Below, piece after piece: positions 45,239 through 56,655 of a stretch of 64,000 bases of DNA. A program made the position numbers and the translations under genes. The notes beneath the pieces are model-generated. The model was not told the DNA's origin, ran no database searches, and saw only the letters and a list, made by a program, of their open reading frames with translations. This DNA is from Dactylonectria macrodidyma (Eukaryota > Ascomycota > Sordariomycetes > Hypocreales > Nectriaceae), in assembly GCA_020744425.1 (NCBI GenBank), contig JAGMUV010000001.1, positions 4,588,001 to 4,652,000 on the forward strand, written 5' to 3'. The stretch's first letter is position 1, and each line of letters begins with the position of its first letter.

Positions 45239-45585
45239 TTTGGCGATACTGGTCGTTTGTACTGGCCGAAAGAAAGGTTGCAAATCAGCCCAGCTCAGGC
45301 CAGCCGCGGGGTTGGTTCACTGGAGGTGGGCGTGCTTTGGAGGGGCAGCTTGTTTTGGGGTGCGTCACATGACCGCCGTGTGTGTGTGTGTGTGTAGGCG
45401 ATGCCTTAACCACTGTTAGGAGTTCAACGACCGAGATTCGCTTCAAAGCCGTTTGAATGATCCAAGAAATGTGGCAGTATTTTCAAGTCGCTATTGTAAA
45501 TGGGTGTCTATCATAACCCTATATATACAGGCATCTGTTCTCGCCGCTGCTTGCCACGGACGATGCAATATTTTACGACCCTCAA
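45239..45585. other. Intergenic: PDCD5 promoter and end of the reductase-like gene
   Basis: Contains (GT)9 at 45378-45395; no coding sequence. Confidence 0.5.
45378..45395. repeat. Dinucleotide microsatellite (GT)9
   Basis: Uninterrupted GT run in the upstream region of the PDCD5 gene. Confidence 0.9.
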
Positions 45586-46926
45586 TCAATACTCCCTTCT
45601 CCTCGCACTGACCCTGAGGCTGTCCACCGACTCCTCCTCGACTGAGATATAAGAGTTCCGCTTCGCCATGGCCTCAGCTCGTCTAGCCTTGACCATTTGA
45701 ACCATCACCGTGTTCACCGGCATGTCGATGCCCAAGGCTTTGGCCCGCTTCTGGAAGAAGCCGTTCTGGTATTTGATGTCCGTCTGGAGGCCCTTCTCAA
45801 TCCGCCGTAATAGGTCGCTAGGTTCTGATGCCTTGCCGGTAAGTCTTTGATAGCACCACTTCTTCAGTCCCTCCCCTCGGATGAACCGCCGCAGGTCGGA
45901 AGCCCCCTCAAGTTCAGGCAGATTCTCCACAACTGTAACGATTTCCCCAAGAAGCTGGTTCATCATGCTTTGTGCAGATCGGTTTTCTAACACGGCCTTG
46001 TATGGCGTTTCGAGAAGGACACAAACGGGCTCGACGGCGGCAGTGAAGACCATAGAGGGAAGCTTGAATCGCATCCACTTCTCAAAGCTTCCGGGCTGCG
46101 TCCGTAGGTCCTTGACTTGGCTGAGGGAATCCAAAAAGTCCTGTGTATCTAGTGTGGGGTTTGTCTGCGTCAACACCGTGCGCCCAGACATGAGCTCCTT
46201 AACAGAGCCTCGGTTGCGGTTATAAACCAGGGCATGGCTCATGTGGCCAAGTATAAAGTTGGGGGTCGTCTCAGTATCCTTGAAAACCTTCTCTCTGACC
46301 TCCTCGAGTACGCCCATCCCGTCGTTGAGCAGACAGACGGATGTATTCTCGTCTACCCTGTCCTTGACAGAATGAATCGCCTTTACAGCTTCGAACCCTC
46401 GGCCAGTAATAATCAGTTGGTCGATATGTGATGTCTCGGCCTTGACATGATGGCGATCTGGCGCAGCGGTTGGCTCCGACAAGGTCGTCCTCCGGGTTCT
46501 GTCGGGCTGGGCAGGTTCCACGTTGCGGTATCTCGACTTGGGCATCGACCTGTAACCGAGCAGCTCAACAGAGTCGTAGACTCCGCAGAGAGCGTGAGCG
46601 ATAAAACGGGATCGCACATCGTCGCCGAGGATGTGAATCTTGTGGGCCGGGCCTGACCTCGCGGCTTCGGCCGGAATGATAACTGAGGGGATGTGGAATT
46701 TGGACAAGGGAGTCGATGAGGCGACGACTGGCTGGGCGCTTTGTTCCCTAATACTCCATGGCCTCTTCGAAGGGAGGCCACCAAGTTCTGGCGAAATGTC
46801 CTTGGGTGTCGTCGTTTGGTGGGTTGGAGAGGCGGCGGAGGCGAAACATCTTATGGGAGCCTGCCGACTCGCTCCGGTGCTATGACGAAGGCATTGCGAT
46901 AGCCTTTGTGGTAATCGTGCGGACAC
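45586..46926 (-). CDS. Mitochondrial ketopantoate reductase-like (PanE/ApbA fold) protein, 5' end unresolved
   Basis: At least 446 residues in one frame. The N-terminal Arg/Ser/Ala-rich part (LSQCLRHSTGASRQAPIRCF) is a presequence-like region. KIHILGDDVRSRFIAHAL occupies the place of the Rossmann GxGxxG loop but is degenerate. The C-terminal half follows the ApbA_C pattern (KLPSMVFTAAVEPVCVLL, ENRSAQSMMNQLL, YQNGFFQKRAKALGIDMPVN). Fungal relatives include 2-dehydropantoate 2-reductases and the yeast cytochrome b translation factor Cbs2; the poor nucleotide loop favours a non-catalytic role. The frame start at 46926 is a GTG and no in-frame ATG lies near; the frame stays open upstream, so an upstream exon is likely (acceptor candidate CCCTCACAG near 46970). 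Confidence 0.75.
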   Translation of the reverse strand: MSARLPQRLSQCLRHSTGASRQAPIRCFASAASPTHQTTTPKDISPELGGLPSKRPWSIREQSAQPVVASSTPLSKFHIPSVIIPAEAARSGPAHKIHILGDDVRSRFIAHALCGVYDSVELLGYRSMPKSRYRNVEPAQPDRTRRTTLSEPTAAPDRHHVKAETSHIDQLIITGRGFEAVKAIHSVKDRVDENTSVCLLNDGMGVLEEVREKVFKDTETTPNFILGHMSHALVYNRNRGSVKELMSGRTVLTQTNPTLDTQDFLDSLSQVKDLRTQPGSFEKWMRFKLPSMVFTAAVEPVCVLLETPYKAVLENRSAQSMMNQLLGEIVTVVENLPELEGASDLRRFIRGEGLKKWCYQRLTGKASEPSDLLRRIEKGLQTDIKYQNGFFQKRAKALGIDMPVNTVMVQMVKARRAEAMAKRNSYISVEEESVDSLRVSARRREY

Positions 46927-47739
46927 CCGCGGATTTGGTAGGCCCGCCAGCTTGGCGGTTGTGACAGCTGTGAGGGGAGTTTGGAGGAAGAGTGTCGGGA
47001 CGCTGGCGCGAGGTTCCCAGAGACGGTGGAAATCGCACGGATGCGCGCATATAGGTGAGGGCCAGCTATTATCGTCGTGAGGATTCGGGATCGGTAAAAC
47101 TCGTCGGCGGGTATGATTGAAAAGGAGACGTGAGTATGGTGTCGGGAGGCGTGGTCGTCGGGCTCGTGGTTTGAGTTGATGATGCGTGGATAACGGATAC
47201 TGGATCTGAAAAGAGCCAAAGCACGGAGCAGACCGAGGGTCCAGCTAGAGGAATGGGTACCTCCGATTTTTTTCCTTCCGCTACAAGGAGTTGATCTGCG
47301 GCCAATCACGGCTCTCGGATGGATGGCATTTCGTCCCTTCTGGCTCGGTTTTGACGCCAACGCGATTGGTCAATTCCTCAACTCTTCGAATTTGGTCTCA
47401 AGGCAGCGTGATATCCGCCTGCGCCTGCACAAGCCCATGGCAAAACTGCAATTTCTACAAAGGTTCTCAAACCTAACCAGAGCAGAGTTAGTTTTCGCCT
47501 ACCGCTCAAAGCCCTTGCAGAAGCTGAATTTGCTCCCGACCTTCAATCGCTGGAAACCCGCCCCGGCTTGCGGCGACCCGTTACATGAATTCGATGCCGC
47601 TAGTCCGTATTGGGTCGCGCATCGAGAATTCAAGATTCTGCGCTGTCTCCATTTCTTTCATGTGAGACTACGAGAACAGTGAACTTCTCACCCAACCTCA
47701 CGCATCTCAACACTAACTTCCAGCATCGCCGAAGCGGAA
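46927..47739. other. Shared upstream region of the reductase-like and C1D genes
   Basis: Divergent promoter of about 0.8 kb. The minus part (to about 47100) probably holds the missing 5' exon of the reductase-like gene. A plus-strand 119-codon frame at 47323-47682 has no domain and lies in the C1D leader. Confidence 0.4.
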
Positions 47740-48434
47740 ATGTCGGACGTCAAAGACATTACTCCGGACCTCGACCGGCTAGATTCCCAGCTAGATGACC
47801 TCGAGGAGACCCTACAGCCCCTACTAGGAAACCTAGATGGCTTGTCCTCCGAGCTACCTCTTCTAGACAAGGCCAAGCTCTTCTCCCTCACAGCCTACGC
47901 GATCGAGTCGCTACTATTTTGTAAGTTGATTCCCCTCAAAATGGGAAGCCAAACACGTATCAAGGACCTCGCCAGCAGACACCCTTACTGACGCGTCTTT
48001 CTACAGCATCATTGAAACTGGATGGCGCTGATGCGCAAAACCATGCGGTCTTCACCGAACTCAAGCGCATTCAACAGTACTTTGCCAAGATCAAAGCGGC
48101 AGAGACGCCTGAACAGCCTCGGAACCTGACGTTGAATCAAGAAGCTGCGGCTCGCATCTTGAAGGCTGACCTAGTATGCCATGCCCCCATCCCCTCCTTC
48201 TGAAGACCGCGACACGCTGACCCTCGACAACAGTCGGACAATAAGACCATCAGCGCTAAGCTTGCTGAGAGGATCGCCGAGGAGCGAGCCAAGGCCCTGT
48301 TGAAATCTGTGGAGAACCGGAAGCGACCTGCTGAGGATTCTCCCGTCCCAGCGGCTGCCTCGGCGGCTCAGGAGTCGAAGAGTAAGAAGAAGCAGAAGAG
48401 CAAGCACAGAGGCAAGGGCAAAAGCAACAAGTAA
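47740..48434 (+). CDS. C1D/Lrp1 (Sas10/Utp3/C1D family) nuclear exosome cofactor
   Basis: Exons 47740-47920, 48007-48173 and 48234-48434; 182 residues. Residues 1-75 form the conserved helical Sas10/C1D domain (LDRLDSQLDDLEETLQPLL, LDKAKLFSLTAYAIESLLF); then VFTELKRIQQYFAKIKAAE, the family's second helix pair. The C-terminus is strongly basic (KSKKKQKSKHRGKGKSNK), suited to RNA binding. In yeast the homologue Lrp1/Rrp47 pairs with the exonuclease Rrp6 in snoRNA and rRNA 3' processing. Length and architecture fit this role well. Confidence 0.94.
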
Positions 48435-49165
48435 ATGGTGTCTCCAGGTCTCATGATGGCATGAGAGGTCGATGCGGCGCAGCCCGAGTCACAGGCACAC
48501 GTTGATGGTGGCGAAACACTCTGGCCAATGTGGTTCATGGGCTTTTGATAGACGCCCCGTGGAATCCCGGGCAACAAGGGGGTGGTATGGATTAATACCC
48601 AAGGAAGTAAAAGACAGCGTTTGTCGAGCGGGCCACACGCTGGGCTTCATCAGCAGTATGCTGCCTGGCGTGGGCTAGAAGGGCACACGCATTGGATGAG
48701 TGGCGTTTAGGAGCACATCACATCATAATATTCGTTGAAAGGAAACACTGGATACCAAGACAAATAGACACACCAGCAAATGACCAGTTACTCATGATCA
48801 CATCCAAAGTGCGCACCAATGTGATGACTTTCCAGACTCTATCACGACATAGAAGCCAGTGCATCTATACTGTTCTTCAGGCAACAAGTCAGCCCCCGGC
48901 AACACGCGGAACTCAACACAAAAACCCCTGCATCTCAGCATGCGACTACCGAGGCCCTACCGGACTTAGCCCCACTCTCCATTGAAACCCGCAGTCTCCC
49001 ATTGGCCACCGACCGCAACCTCCGAAATCCGACTCTCGGCTTCTTCTTCCTTCTCGACCACTTTGCTTCCTCCTCCGCCGTCCCGACTTTCTTAACTCCA
49101 CGTCGACGAACAAAAAACACCACGACACCTGCATCACCACCAACTCACGCACACAATCCTTCGCC
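48435..49165. other. Intergenic: promoter side of the CX9C gene
   Basis: The last 150 bases are CT-rich leader. No coding sequence recognised. Confidence 0.45.
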
Positions 49166-49776
49166 ATGCCTCGTCAACGATCCGTCGCCCGCGCTCCCGC
49201 CCGCCCTGTCGCCAAGGCCCCGGCCCCCGCGCCCCAGCAGCAGCGACCCGCCACCACTATGGCTGCTCCTCCTCCGGCCGCCGCTCCCCAACAGCCCATG
49301 ATGGCCCCGGCTGCTCCCGCAGGACCTGGCCTCTTTGGCCAGATGGCTAGCACTGCTGCGTAAGTTGTCTTCTGTTCCAGAGCACTCAATCGTGGGCTTT
49401 TTTTCTTGGGTTGTCATGCTCCGTGGCAGTCAGCAGCTTCAAAGCTTCCGCTGTGGAGCATATACGGCCTCTTACAACCCCTCGTCCGCACACGTGTGAC
49501 TAACCCGTGCCTCACAGCGGTGTTGCTATCGGCTCTTCCGTTGGCCACGCCATCGGCGGTCTCTTCTCCGGCGGCTCCTCCGAGCCTGCTCCCGCTCCAG
49601 CTGCGGCCCCCGTCCAGGCTCAGGCCTCCCAAGACCAGTACAACAACAATAACAACTGCGCCGCCTCCGCCCAGAGCTTCACCAAGTGCATGGACGAGAA
49701 CAATGGCAACATGCAAATCTGCAACTGGTACCTTGAGCAGCTCAAGGCCTGCCAGGCTGCTGCCAGCCCTTACTAA
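49166..49776 (+). CDS. MIX17: Twin-CX9C mitochondrial protein, MIX17/CHCHD2 family
   Basis: Exons 49166-49359 and 49518-49776 (158-bp intron); 150 residues. The N-terminus (MPRQRSVARAPARPVAK) is a basic targeting sequence, followed by Pro/Ala/Gln-rich sequence. The central hydrophobic segment (GQMASTAAGVAIGSSVGHAIGGLF) is the family's conserved Gly/Ala helix. The C-terminal CHCH domain has two CX9C motifs: CAASAQSFTKC and CNWYLEQLKAC. These form disulfides in the intermembrane space through the Mia40 route. Yeast Mix17 and human CHCHD2/CHCHD10 share this order. Complete and typical. Confidence 0.96.
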
Positions 49777-50095
49777 GCTAGACGAACGCTGAACAAAATG
49801 GGGACTTGGTTTTGGATGGAGGGGACACGACGCATGAATCATACGTGAGATGATAGCATGAGAGGGATCCTTATGGAAGGAATCTTTCCAAGCGCGCATG
49901 CATTCTGGAATCGGGGAATGACTACTATTACAACTTGGCACTACCAACTGTATAATACCAAAAAAAAATACCACAATCCCACTCTGCTTGGGAACTCCGC
50001 TTCACGGAATACATGTTCAATCCTCCTTCTCCTCATCTGGCCGTGATTCAAAGTTCAACTACTAAGCGTCAGTAAATGTCGATTAGTTCTGAGCA
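49777..50095. other. Intergenic, between convergent CX9C and UBX genes
   Basis: 3' ends; nothing else seen. Confidence 0.5.
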
Positions 50096-51515
50096 TTAGT
50101 AAGGAAGACTTACAGAATTGCCGTTGTACAATTGTTGATCCCGCTGTCGATCACTATGGCTCTGGGGCCCGCGGTTCCTGTTTTGGGAGACCCCTTCTTG
50201 ACCAGCAGCGGCGGGTGCTCGTCCGTCGCCAGAGCTGAATAGCCCAAAAAACCAATAGAAAATGCTGAGCAGGAAGGCAAAGAATTTCGAAAAGATGTTC
50301 TGGGGCGAATCGTCGTATGCAGTTGTGAAATTCTTGACTGGGATGAGCACCAGCGTCGACGACGGTGATAGGCCGAGATCCCCGACCGACTTAGACTCCT
50401 CCGTCGCATCAATGGCCTTGTTAGGTGCCGGTGTCAGGACCTGCTTAAAGGTGTATGGTTGGGCGCCGTCCGTCCTATTCTCGTCTACCCAGGTGCGGAC
50501 CTCCTTCAGTGGCGACGCTGTCTTGAATCGAGATCTGAGCGTTGAACCGTCAAACATGCGCACTTGGAGAGCCGTCACTTCGCTAGTCCGCGTTGTGGAT
50601 GGTAGCTTGGTCTCTGGCGCGTTCACCAAAGACGAGGCGACATCTCCAGCCTTCAGATCGTCAGCTCGCTGTTGTTCGCGAGCTTGCGTGCGCAATCGGC
50701 GCTCCGCCTTGTCGTCCTCAATTCGTTTGAGAATTCGTTGTCGCTCCTCCTGTTGCTCTTGGCGTCTCTTCTTCACTAACTCAGCCGCTTTGTGCGCGAC
50801 GGCGTTGTCGGAATTTGAACCAGCTTCGGCATCGGCCTTACCCTTGGCCTTGGCCTTGTTACGCTCCTCCTTAGCCAATTCCTTGGCTTTGCGTTCATCC
50901 TCTTCCTTTTTGGTCTTGAGCTTGGCAGCTCGCTCAGCCAAAATGCGCCGGACATTCTCGGATGTCGAGGACTCTCCAGACGAGGATACACCTTGTGGCG
51001 GGATAACAACTGGTGCAGGTTCAGGTTGCGGTGAGCTGGTGGATGCTGACACGGGCTGCGCTGATGACGTGGTGGCGCTGAAGGCATTCTGGACGCGGCG
51101 AAAGAAATCCTCCTTGGTAGTCCCAGGAGTGATGTACTCCTTCAGCTCGCCATTCTTAATGACTACGACTGTGGGAGTGCGCGGGAGGGGAAAGATCTGG
51201 GCCAAATAGCCAGCCTCTTCAGACCCGGCTAAGAGACGGAGAGCGACGCTCTGCTCACTTATCAACTTGCCCAACTGGACTGCGGTTAGTGTCACGCAAG
51301 ACGAGGCTCGGAAAGCAGAGAGATCTCACAGACTCATCAAGGAGGAACTCGTTCTCCCATTGTGTGCTTTCGTCACCCTCATCTGGGTCACCACGTGAGC
51401 AATCAGTTCACGGCAGCAGGGGTGACGTAAACGTACCTGTCACGAAGCACAAAACCAGCTTCTGTTGATCCACGGCGGTGGAAATGCCGTCTTGCAGGGT
51501 CCCTTGGTAAAACAT
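50096..51515 (-). CDS. UBX-domain protein with C-terminal membrane segment (UBXN4/erasin-like)
   Basis: Exons 51515-51437, 51382-51330 and 51274-50096; 436 residues, phases consistent. The N-terminal 110 residues are thioredoxin-like (LVLCFVT, ..EAGYLAQIFPLPRTPTVVVIKNG). A long Lys/Glu/Arg coiled-coil-like stretch follows. The UBX domain, about residues 300-385, runs ALQVRMFDGSTLRSRFKTAS to TLVLIPV, and is followed by a hydrophobic segment (FFAFLLSIFYWFFGLF). This order fits ER-membrane UBX proteins such as UBXN4, which recruit Cdc48/p97 for ER-associated degradation. The final codons lie at GTAAGT; an alternative last intron (GTAAGT..CTCAG) would replace the last few residues. Confidence 0.9.
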
Positions 51516-52154
51516 GGCGAATGGGCCGCTAGGGGAAAAGATTTGACAGAGAAAAGATATTAAGTGACGAGTAGAAGAACACCGTCCGTGAACTGCGAGT
51601 GGTCCAGGTAGGACCTAGCACAGCAGGCAGCCCGTGCAGGCTGGTCCGCCTTATGAAAGGTGTCTTCGCTTTGTCAGCTGCGGGACACTTTGGCAACCAT
51701 GCAGGTGTTCGAAGTGTAAAATGGGCAAATAAGCAAGTGAAGGAGTCCTCAGGTCATCCTCGAAAGAGCCCAAGACCGGTAGAAGCAGCAATCTTCCTGG
51801 CAATTGTCCAGGTCGAAATGGGAGCCTCGTCGACTTTTCCAACAAGACGACCACTGCTGGTCAAGGCAGCTCCAGCGAGCTGCATGTTTGACGTCGTGTC
51901 ACGTGCGAATCCGCCGACAATCGGCCCCACCCTCATCCAGCTGACTCATCCTCTTTCTGGGTCCCGGATGCCAAGGGTGCGCAAAAGTCCACCACACACC
52001 ATTCTTCGCCAATGCGTCGCAATCATTGGTGATGACTCAAGCCCAGGACTGAGAAAATTCATGTAGTTTGACAGACACAGTCGAAAAATTCAGGAATAGT
52101 TTCCGTTGAATGAATGCACGCACAAGGATTATATAATCTGGACTTGGCCCGAAC
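51516..52154. other. Shared upstream region of UBX and SET genes
   Basis: Divergent promoter. A 155-codon plus-strand frame at 51599-52066 has no domain and is probably noncoding. Confidence 0.45.
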
Positions 52155-53321
52155 ATGTCCATTGACGAAGCATTCCTACCCTGGACCGAAGCCAAGGGCG
52201 TCAAGTTGAAAGGCGTTGAGCCCCAAGTGCTTCCCGGTCGAGGTATCGGTGTTGTTGCGACTCGCAATATCCGAGTATGATTCTTGCGCAACTCCTCGAA
52301 CTGGTCTTTCTGACTGTTGTTGCAGGCAAACGATGTTATTCTAAGTGTACCAACCAGGTCACTCCGCACCATAGATACCGTTCCCAAGGCCATAGTAGAT
52401 GCCCTGCAACCTGGTGTCTCGGTTCATGGCGTGCTGGCAGCCGAGATGGCTCTAGATGAGAGCGATGACTTTGCAATGTGGAGGACTGTCCTTCCTACCA
52501 GAGAAGATCTCGAGGCTGGTATGCCCATGATGTGGCCGAAGGAGCTGCAAGAACTGCTTCCAGGACGAGCCAAGGATCTCTTGGAGAGACAGACGGCCAC
52601 CTTTCGACGCGAATGCGAAATCGTTCTAAAGGCGTTCCCCGACCTCAAAAGGGAAGACTACTTGTATCACTGGGTGCTCGTAAATACGAGAACCTTTTAC
52701 AACAGCATGCCCAAGATGAAAGCGTATGCACAGGGTGATCGCCTGGTTTGCATGCCCGCTGCCGATCTCTTCAACCATGCAGACCAGGGCTGCCAGCTAT
52801 CGTTTTCTGCCACGGGATACAGCATTGCTGCAGACCGAGCCTACCGCTCCGGCGAGGAAGTGTACGTTTCGTACGGGCCGCACTCCAACGATTTCCTATT
52901 GACCGAGTATGGCTTCATCCTTGACATAAACCGCTGGGACGAAATACACCTCGACGAGGTGATCTTGCCCCGTCTAAACAAGACGCAGCGTGCGGATCTC
53001 AAGAGCGTCGACTTTCTGGGACGCTACACCCTCGACGACCAGACGCTCGGCTGCCACCGCACTCAAGTTGCGCTTCGCATGCTGTGCTGCACGCCGAGGC
53101 AGTGGCAGCGCTTCTTCGACGCCGAAGACGACGGTCACTCTTCGCAAGTAGATGTGGACGATTTGCTGCTGTCGGCACTCAATGACTTCTTGGGCGTGAT
53201 TGGGAGAACTCTGAAAAAAATAGACGAGGCGAATATCGGGCTGGATAGCCAGCGGGAACTGCTTAGGCGGAGATGGCAGCAGATTGAGGCGATGGTGAGG
53301 AAGGCGATAGAGCTGCTTTGA
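52155..53321 (+). CDS. SET-domain protein methyltransferase (Rubisco LSMT/SETD-like)
   Basis: Exons 52155-52274 and 52326-53321; 371 residues. The SET core begins GRGIGVVATRNIRANDVILSVP, continues through a long inserted helical subdomain, and closes with PAADLFNHADQ (the NHxx SAM-binding element) and GEEVYVSYGPHSNDFLLTEYGF (the catalytic Tyr region). The C-terminal helical substrate-binding domain (RTLKKIDEANIGLDSQRELLRRRW) is typical of LSMT-like enzymes, which methylate lysines on non-histone proteins such as ribosomal subunits. Which protein is modified here cannot be seen. Complete. Confidence 0.94.
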
Positions 53322-53950
53322 TAATAACATTCTGTTCCAAGCCGCATATAGCAAAGAGTTTGTAGCTTACATCGTGTAGATATTGAAAATTTAATTTAAT
53401 TTTGAAGTAAGTACTGCATTTTAATATGTAAATGCTATTCCTTGCCTGCCAACGTACTGATCCCTGAGGGTAGCAAGGGGTGGCAGAAAAACACAACACA
53501 CCACGGAGCATTACGATCCTTCATGCCTTTAGTATTAATTTAGTAAATTTAATGTAAAATGATTACTTATATCTACATTTAGTGCACTCTATGGTCCTTT
53601 TTATACACATTTTATACTATAATTTAATTATAATTTAGCTCTTATGATTTGCTTATTCTTTAATAGCTGTTGTTAATGTGTGCGGTGTTTTCTTCCCCCA
53701 AGAGGGGATAGATGAACCTCCCGTTTGATATCGGAGGAGGAATATGGCTTAGTCCGCTTGAACACAAATTGTTTACGCAAGTAAACTTGATCTTTCGCGT
53801 CTCGCGACATTCATCTCCATGCTTCCGGCCCTTCATTGTCTCCCCACGAAGCAAGCTATGGCAGCCAAGGCCTAATGGCAAGCCTACCTTTGCTTCATCT
53901 TTTAAAGTTTATGAACAACTCTCGACTCTCTAGAACGCGCCTCGTTGGCC
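53322..53950. other. Intergenic, AT-rich
   Basis: Bases about 53380-53650 are very AT-rich (TTTAATTTAATTTTG, TTTAGTAAATTTAATG), with no coding signal. Marks the boundary between housekeeping block and accessory genes. Confidence 0.5.
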
Positions 53951-55881
53951 ATGGCAATGCTCGATGAAATCCACAGACATGTTGCCGTCCGACCGCACTG
54001 TGGTGCATGTGGCAGCCTAATGAAAGTCGGCGAGCGGTTTGCAGTGCATAAGTCCGTAAATGGGTTGCTTCCTTTCACTGCCGATTCTGATTGCAAGTCC
54101 CTACCTGTGTAGTACTCGGCAGTAACGACTCGACCGCCTATTCACACCGCAAAGGTCCCTGCATTTTCCCTGAATATGGTCCTGATCTTCGAGATGGGAA
54201 CAGCCTTGACCTGTGTCGAAAACCCGGTTGCAGACGCTGTGCCATCTCGCCCGAGGCATCTATTATTCACTTAGATTGCTTTGACGTCGTTGCGCAACAA
54301 GCCAAGGTAGATGGTTATCTAGATCGCCTCTGGATTGCTACTGCCTGGCGGACTCCATGGCGTCAAGCACCCAATCTCCACCTTGAGGGACCGGCTATCA
54401 CGCCAGATCTCCTAAGAGCAGTTGACCTTGGTATCCCGAGAATGAGGGTTCTTCCCCTAGAGATACTTCGTATGGTTTACGCCGATTCGGCTAGTCTGTT
54501 TTGGCGATACAGCAGAGCCCTTGACCATGTTCGGCGACTATCCACTGCTTTAGACGAACTACTCTTAGTTCCCTTGTGCACTGTCTCGGCGTGGAAACGC
54601 GGTGGCCCACCGGTATTACCAAAGACAGCTCTATCAAAGACAGCTCTATCAAAGACAGCCCATCTTATGCCAATTTTCCGTTTGACAATCGACTCATATG
54701 GGATTAGAGAGATCGAAAGACTCCCGAAGAGACCACCATTCCAAAGGTGGCGAACTGACAGTTTCGTGTTCGTTGTAGTGGAACAGTGCTACCTCCAGGT
54801 GTTGTGACACACTCAAGGTACACATATCCCCCAAAAGCCGAAACCCAATGCCAATGCCTCGTCAGTTTGGATTCATTCGTTTGGAGTTGCCAGAAATATG
54901 TGATGTCCTTCAGATTTGGGATGCACCAACACCCCCTGTGATAGAGCAGTGCACTTTTTACCCAGCCGACATCACTAGCTCCATCTATTTCCGAACGATC
55001 GAGTTGTGTAAAATAACCGGAATTACCGTCTTCTTCAGTCTCGGGGACGTCTATGCCATTCATGCTCATACAAAGGCAGCCCCATGCGCCGAGGTGACAT
55101 ATCGTTACCTTTCCCATCAACGTCAGCGATCCATCACTTGGGCATATGTGCCGATCCCAGAGAACGACTCCATTGTTGCATTCGGAACACAAATGGCACT
55201 ACCCAGCAATGATTCCGAAGTGAGTACCTGCCTACTTGTGAGTTTGGTCTTTGACGGAAAGATACTTTTCGGAGGTATTAGAGTCTAACCGACCCAGTTC
55301 CGCTTGGGACTTGCGGGCGATATCGCCGTAGGCCTCAAGTCCCTGAAGGATATTAGAGATTTGCTTCTGAGTAAATCGCCATCATTGACACTAATATACA
55401 ACACCCGTGAATTGGAGCCTGTGTCTGCAATGGGCGTGTGCGTCAAGGAAGAGGACGAACATCGGCCAATAGGGCGTTTCTGCCACCCTCTGATCAACAA
55501 TCCCCTGTCTGGGGACGCGTATTTCTCCCTCGGCCCCTTGGAGGGAGTCAGCCGCATTCGCATTTTTGACAATGAACAAACGGATTCTGCATGGGCATTT
55601 TGTTGGATTACGAGAGCGATGCGCGGAGGTCACTTGGGCAATGCCGAATATGTGTCGATTCCATCGAGTACTGCATCAAACCGGTTCGATTGTGCTTTCT
55701 GCGTTGGACCTATTCTCGGCCTAAGACGACAGCGTAGCTCCAAACTACAATGGTCGAGAGTACGAACACCTGCAACCACAGTCACGATGAAGATGGGTGG
55801 GCATGCTTTGCGATACAGGGCGATCTAGAGTTCTGGTTCTCGAATGAGGAAACTATGCTGACAGCAATTGTTGAGAGGTGA
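53951..55881 (+). pseudogene. Member of an expanded fungal family of unknown function, apparently frame-broken
   Basis: The start ATGGCAATGCTCGATG at 53951 leads into HCGACGSLMKVGERF (CxxC). The main body continues in another frame with LGSNDSTAYSHRKGPCIFPEYG, LCRKPGCRRCAIS, TAWRTPWRQAPNLHL, LPLEILRMVY and SIYFRTIEL..ITVFF. Two good introns follow (54808 region GTGTTG..TCGTCAG, and 55222 GTGAGT..ACCCAG at 55297). The C-terminal ending HDEDGWACFAIQGDLEFWFS up to the TGA at 55879 is in yet another frame, without splice sites at the switch near 55745. The family is repeated in several Sordariomycetes. Two unexplained frame changes suggest a pseudogene, though a missed intron at the first junction is possible. 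Ser-Lys-Thr-Ala-Leu repeats occur at about 54619-54663. Confidence 0.6.
54619..54663 (+). repeat. In-frame 15-bp tandem repeat, three copies
   Basis: Unit ATCAAAGACAGCTCT gives LSKTA repeats inside the broken family member. Confidence 0.85.
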
Positions 55882-56655
55882 TCTTGTGATCACAAAAGCA
55901 ACTTTGGGCTCGTCAACTTTGGCATGCTTGACATAATTTTCTACACCAGCGACAGCACGAGAATCAAAAACTGGAGGCTATAATGAAGTTGCCTAGGCGC
56001 GCGCAATCATCACTTGTCCAGTCAAAGTTCTCACCGTCGACCGCAATCCGTTGACTGAAGACGGACTCCGTCCTGCCCCCGGCCGTCTTTGGCCTGATTT
56101 CTGATAATTTCGGGTCCGGGTGCGAAACATCAGTATAAGTACCTTTAGCCACACATTCTACGAGCCTGTAATATAGGTAGGTACAAGAGAGAGCAATGAG
56201 TCAAGTACGCAGGCCCTCCGATGAGGGGTAGTTAGATCGGTCGACATGAGATATCCAATTGAACACAGAACACTACAAGCTAAACAAGTGCCCCCTCAGG
56301 GTGGTTTGATTATACTAGCAATAATATTAGAGGTGAAAGAATGCCCCCTCAGGGTGGTGCTGTCATCCTACCCATACCCAACGCCCTCGTAACTGGTGAA
56401 TCGTTCTTAGGAATGGGATCCAACACAGTATCCATCCGCGATGTTGATCGTCCCAACACCTCATCACAAACTAGACTCACATCATTTCAAACTGCCATAC
56501 CTTTCCTCGTTATCCTACCAATACCTTTCCACCTTGGTAGATGTACTGTGTGATCAATGAGAGAACACATGAGTAATTCTCGAGTAAACGTCAGTAAGAT
56601 ATCACATAGCTAGCACGTCTAGGGTTGATCTCACCGTTATCGTGAAGGTTGTCAA
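55882..56655. other. Intergenic
   Basis: Two copies of TGCCCCCTCAGGGTGGT (about 56288 and 56342) stand about 54 bp apart. No coding sequence recognised. Confidence 0.4.

Noticed and set aside
50262..51209. 315-codon plus-strand frame antisense to the UBX gene
   Set aside because: Shadow of the coding strand; no motif.
51599..52066. 155-codon plus-strand frame between UBX and SET genes
   Set aside because: No domain, overlaps the divergent promoter.
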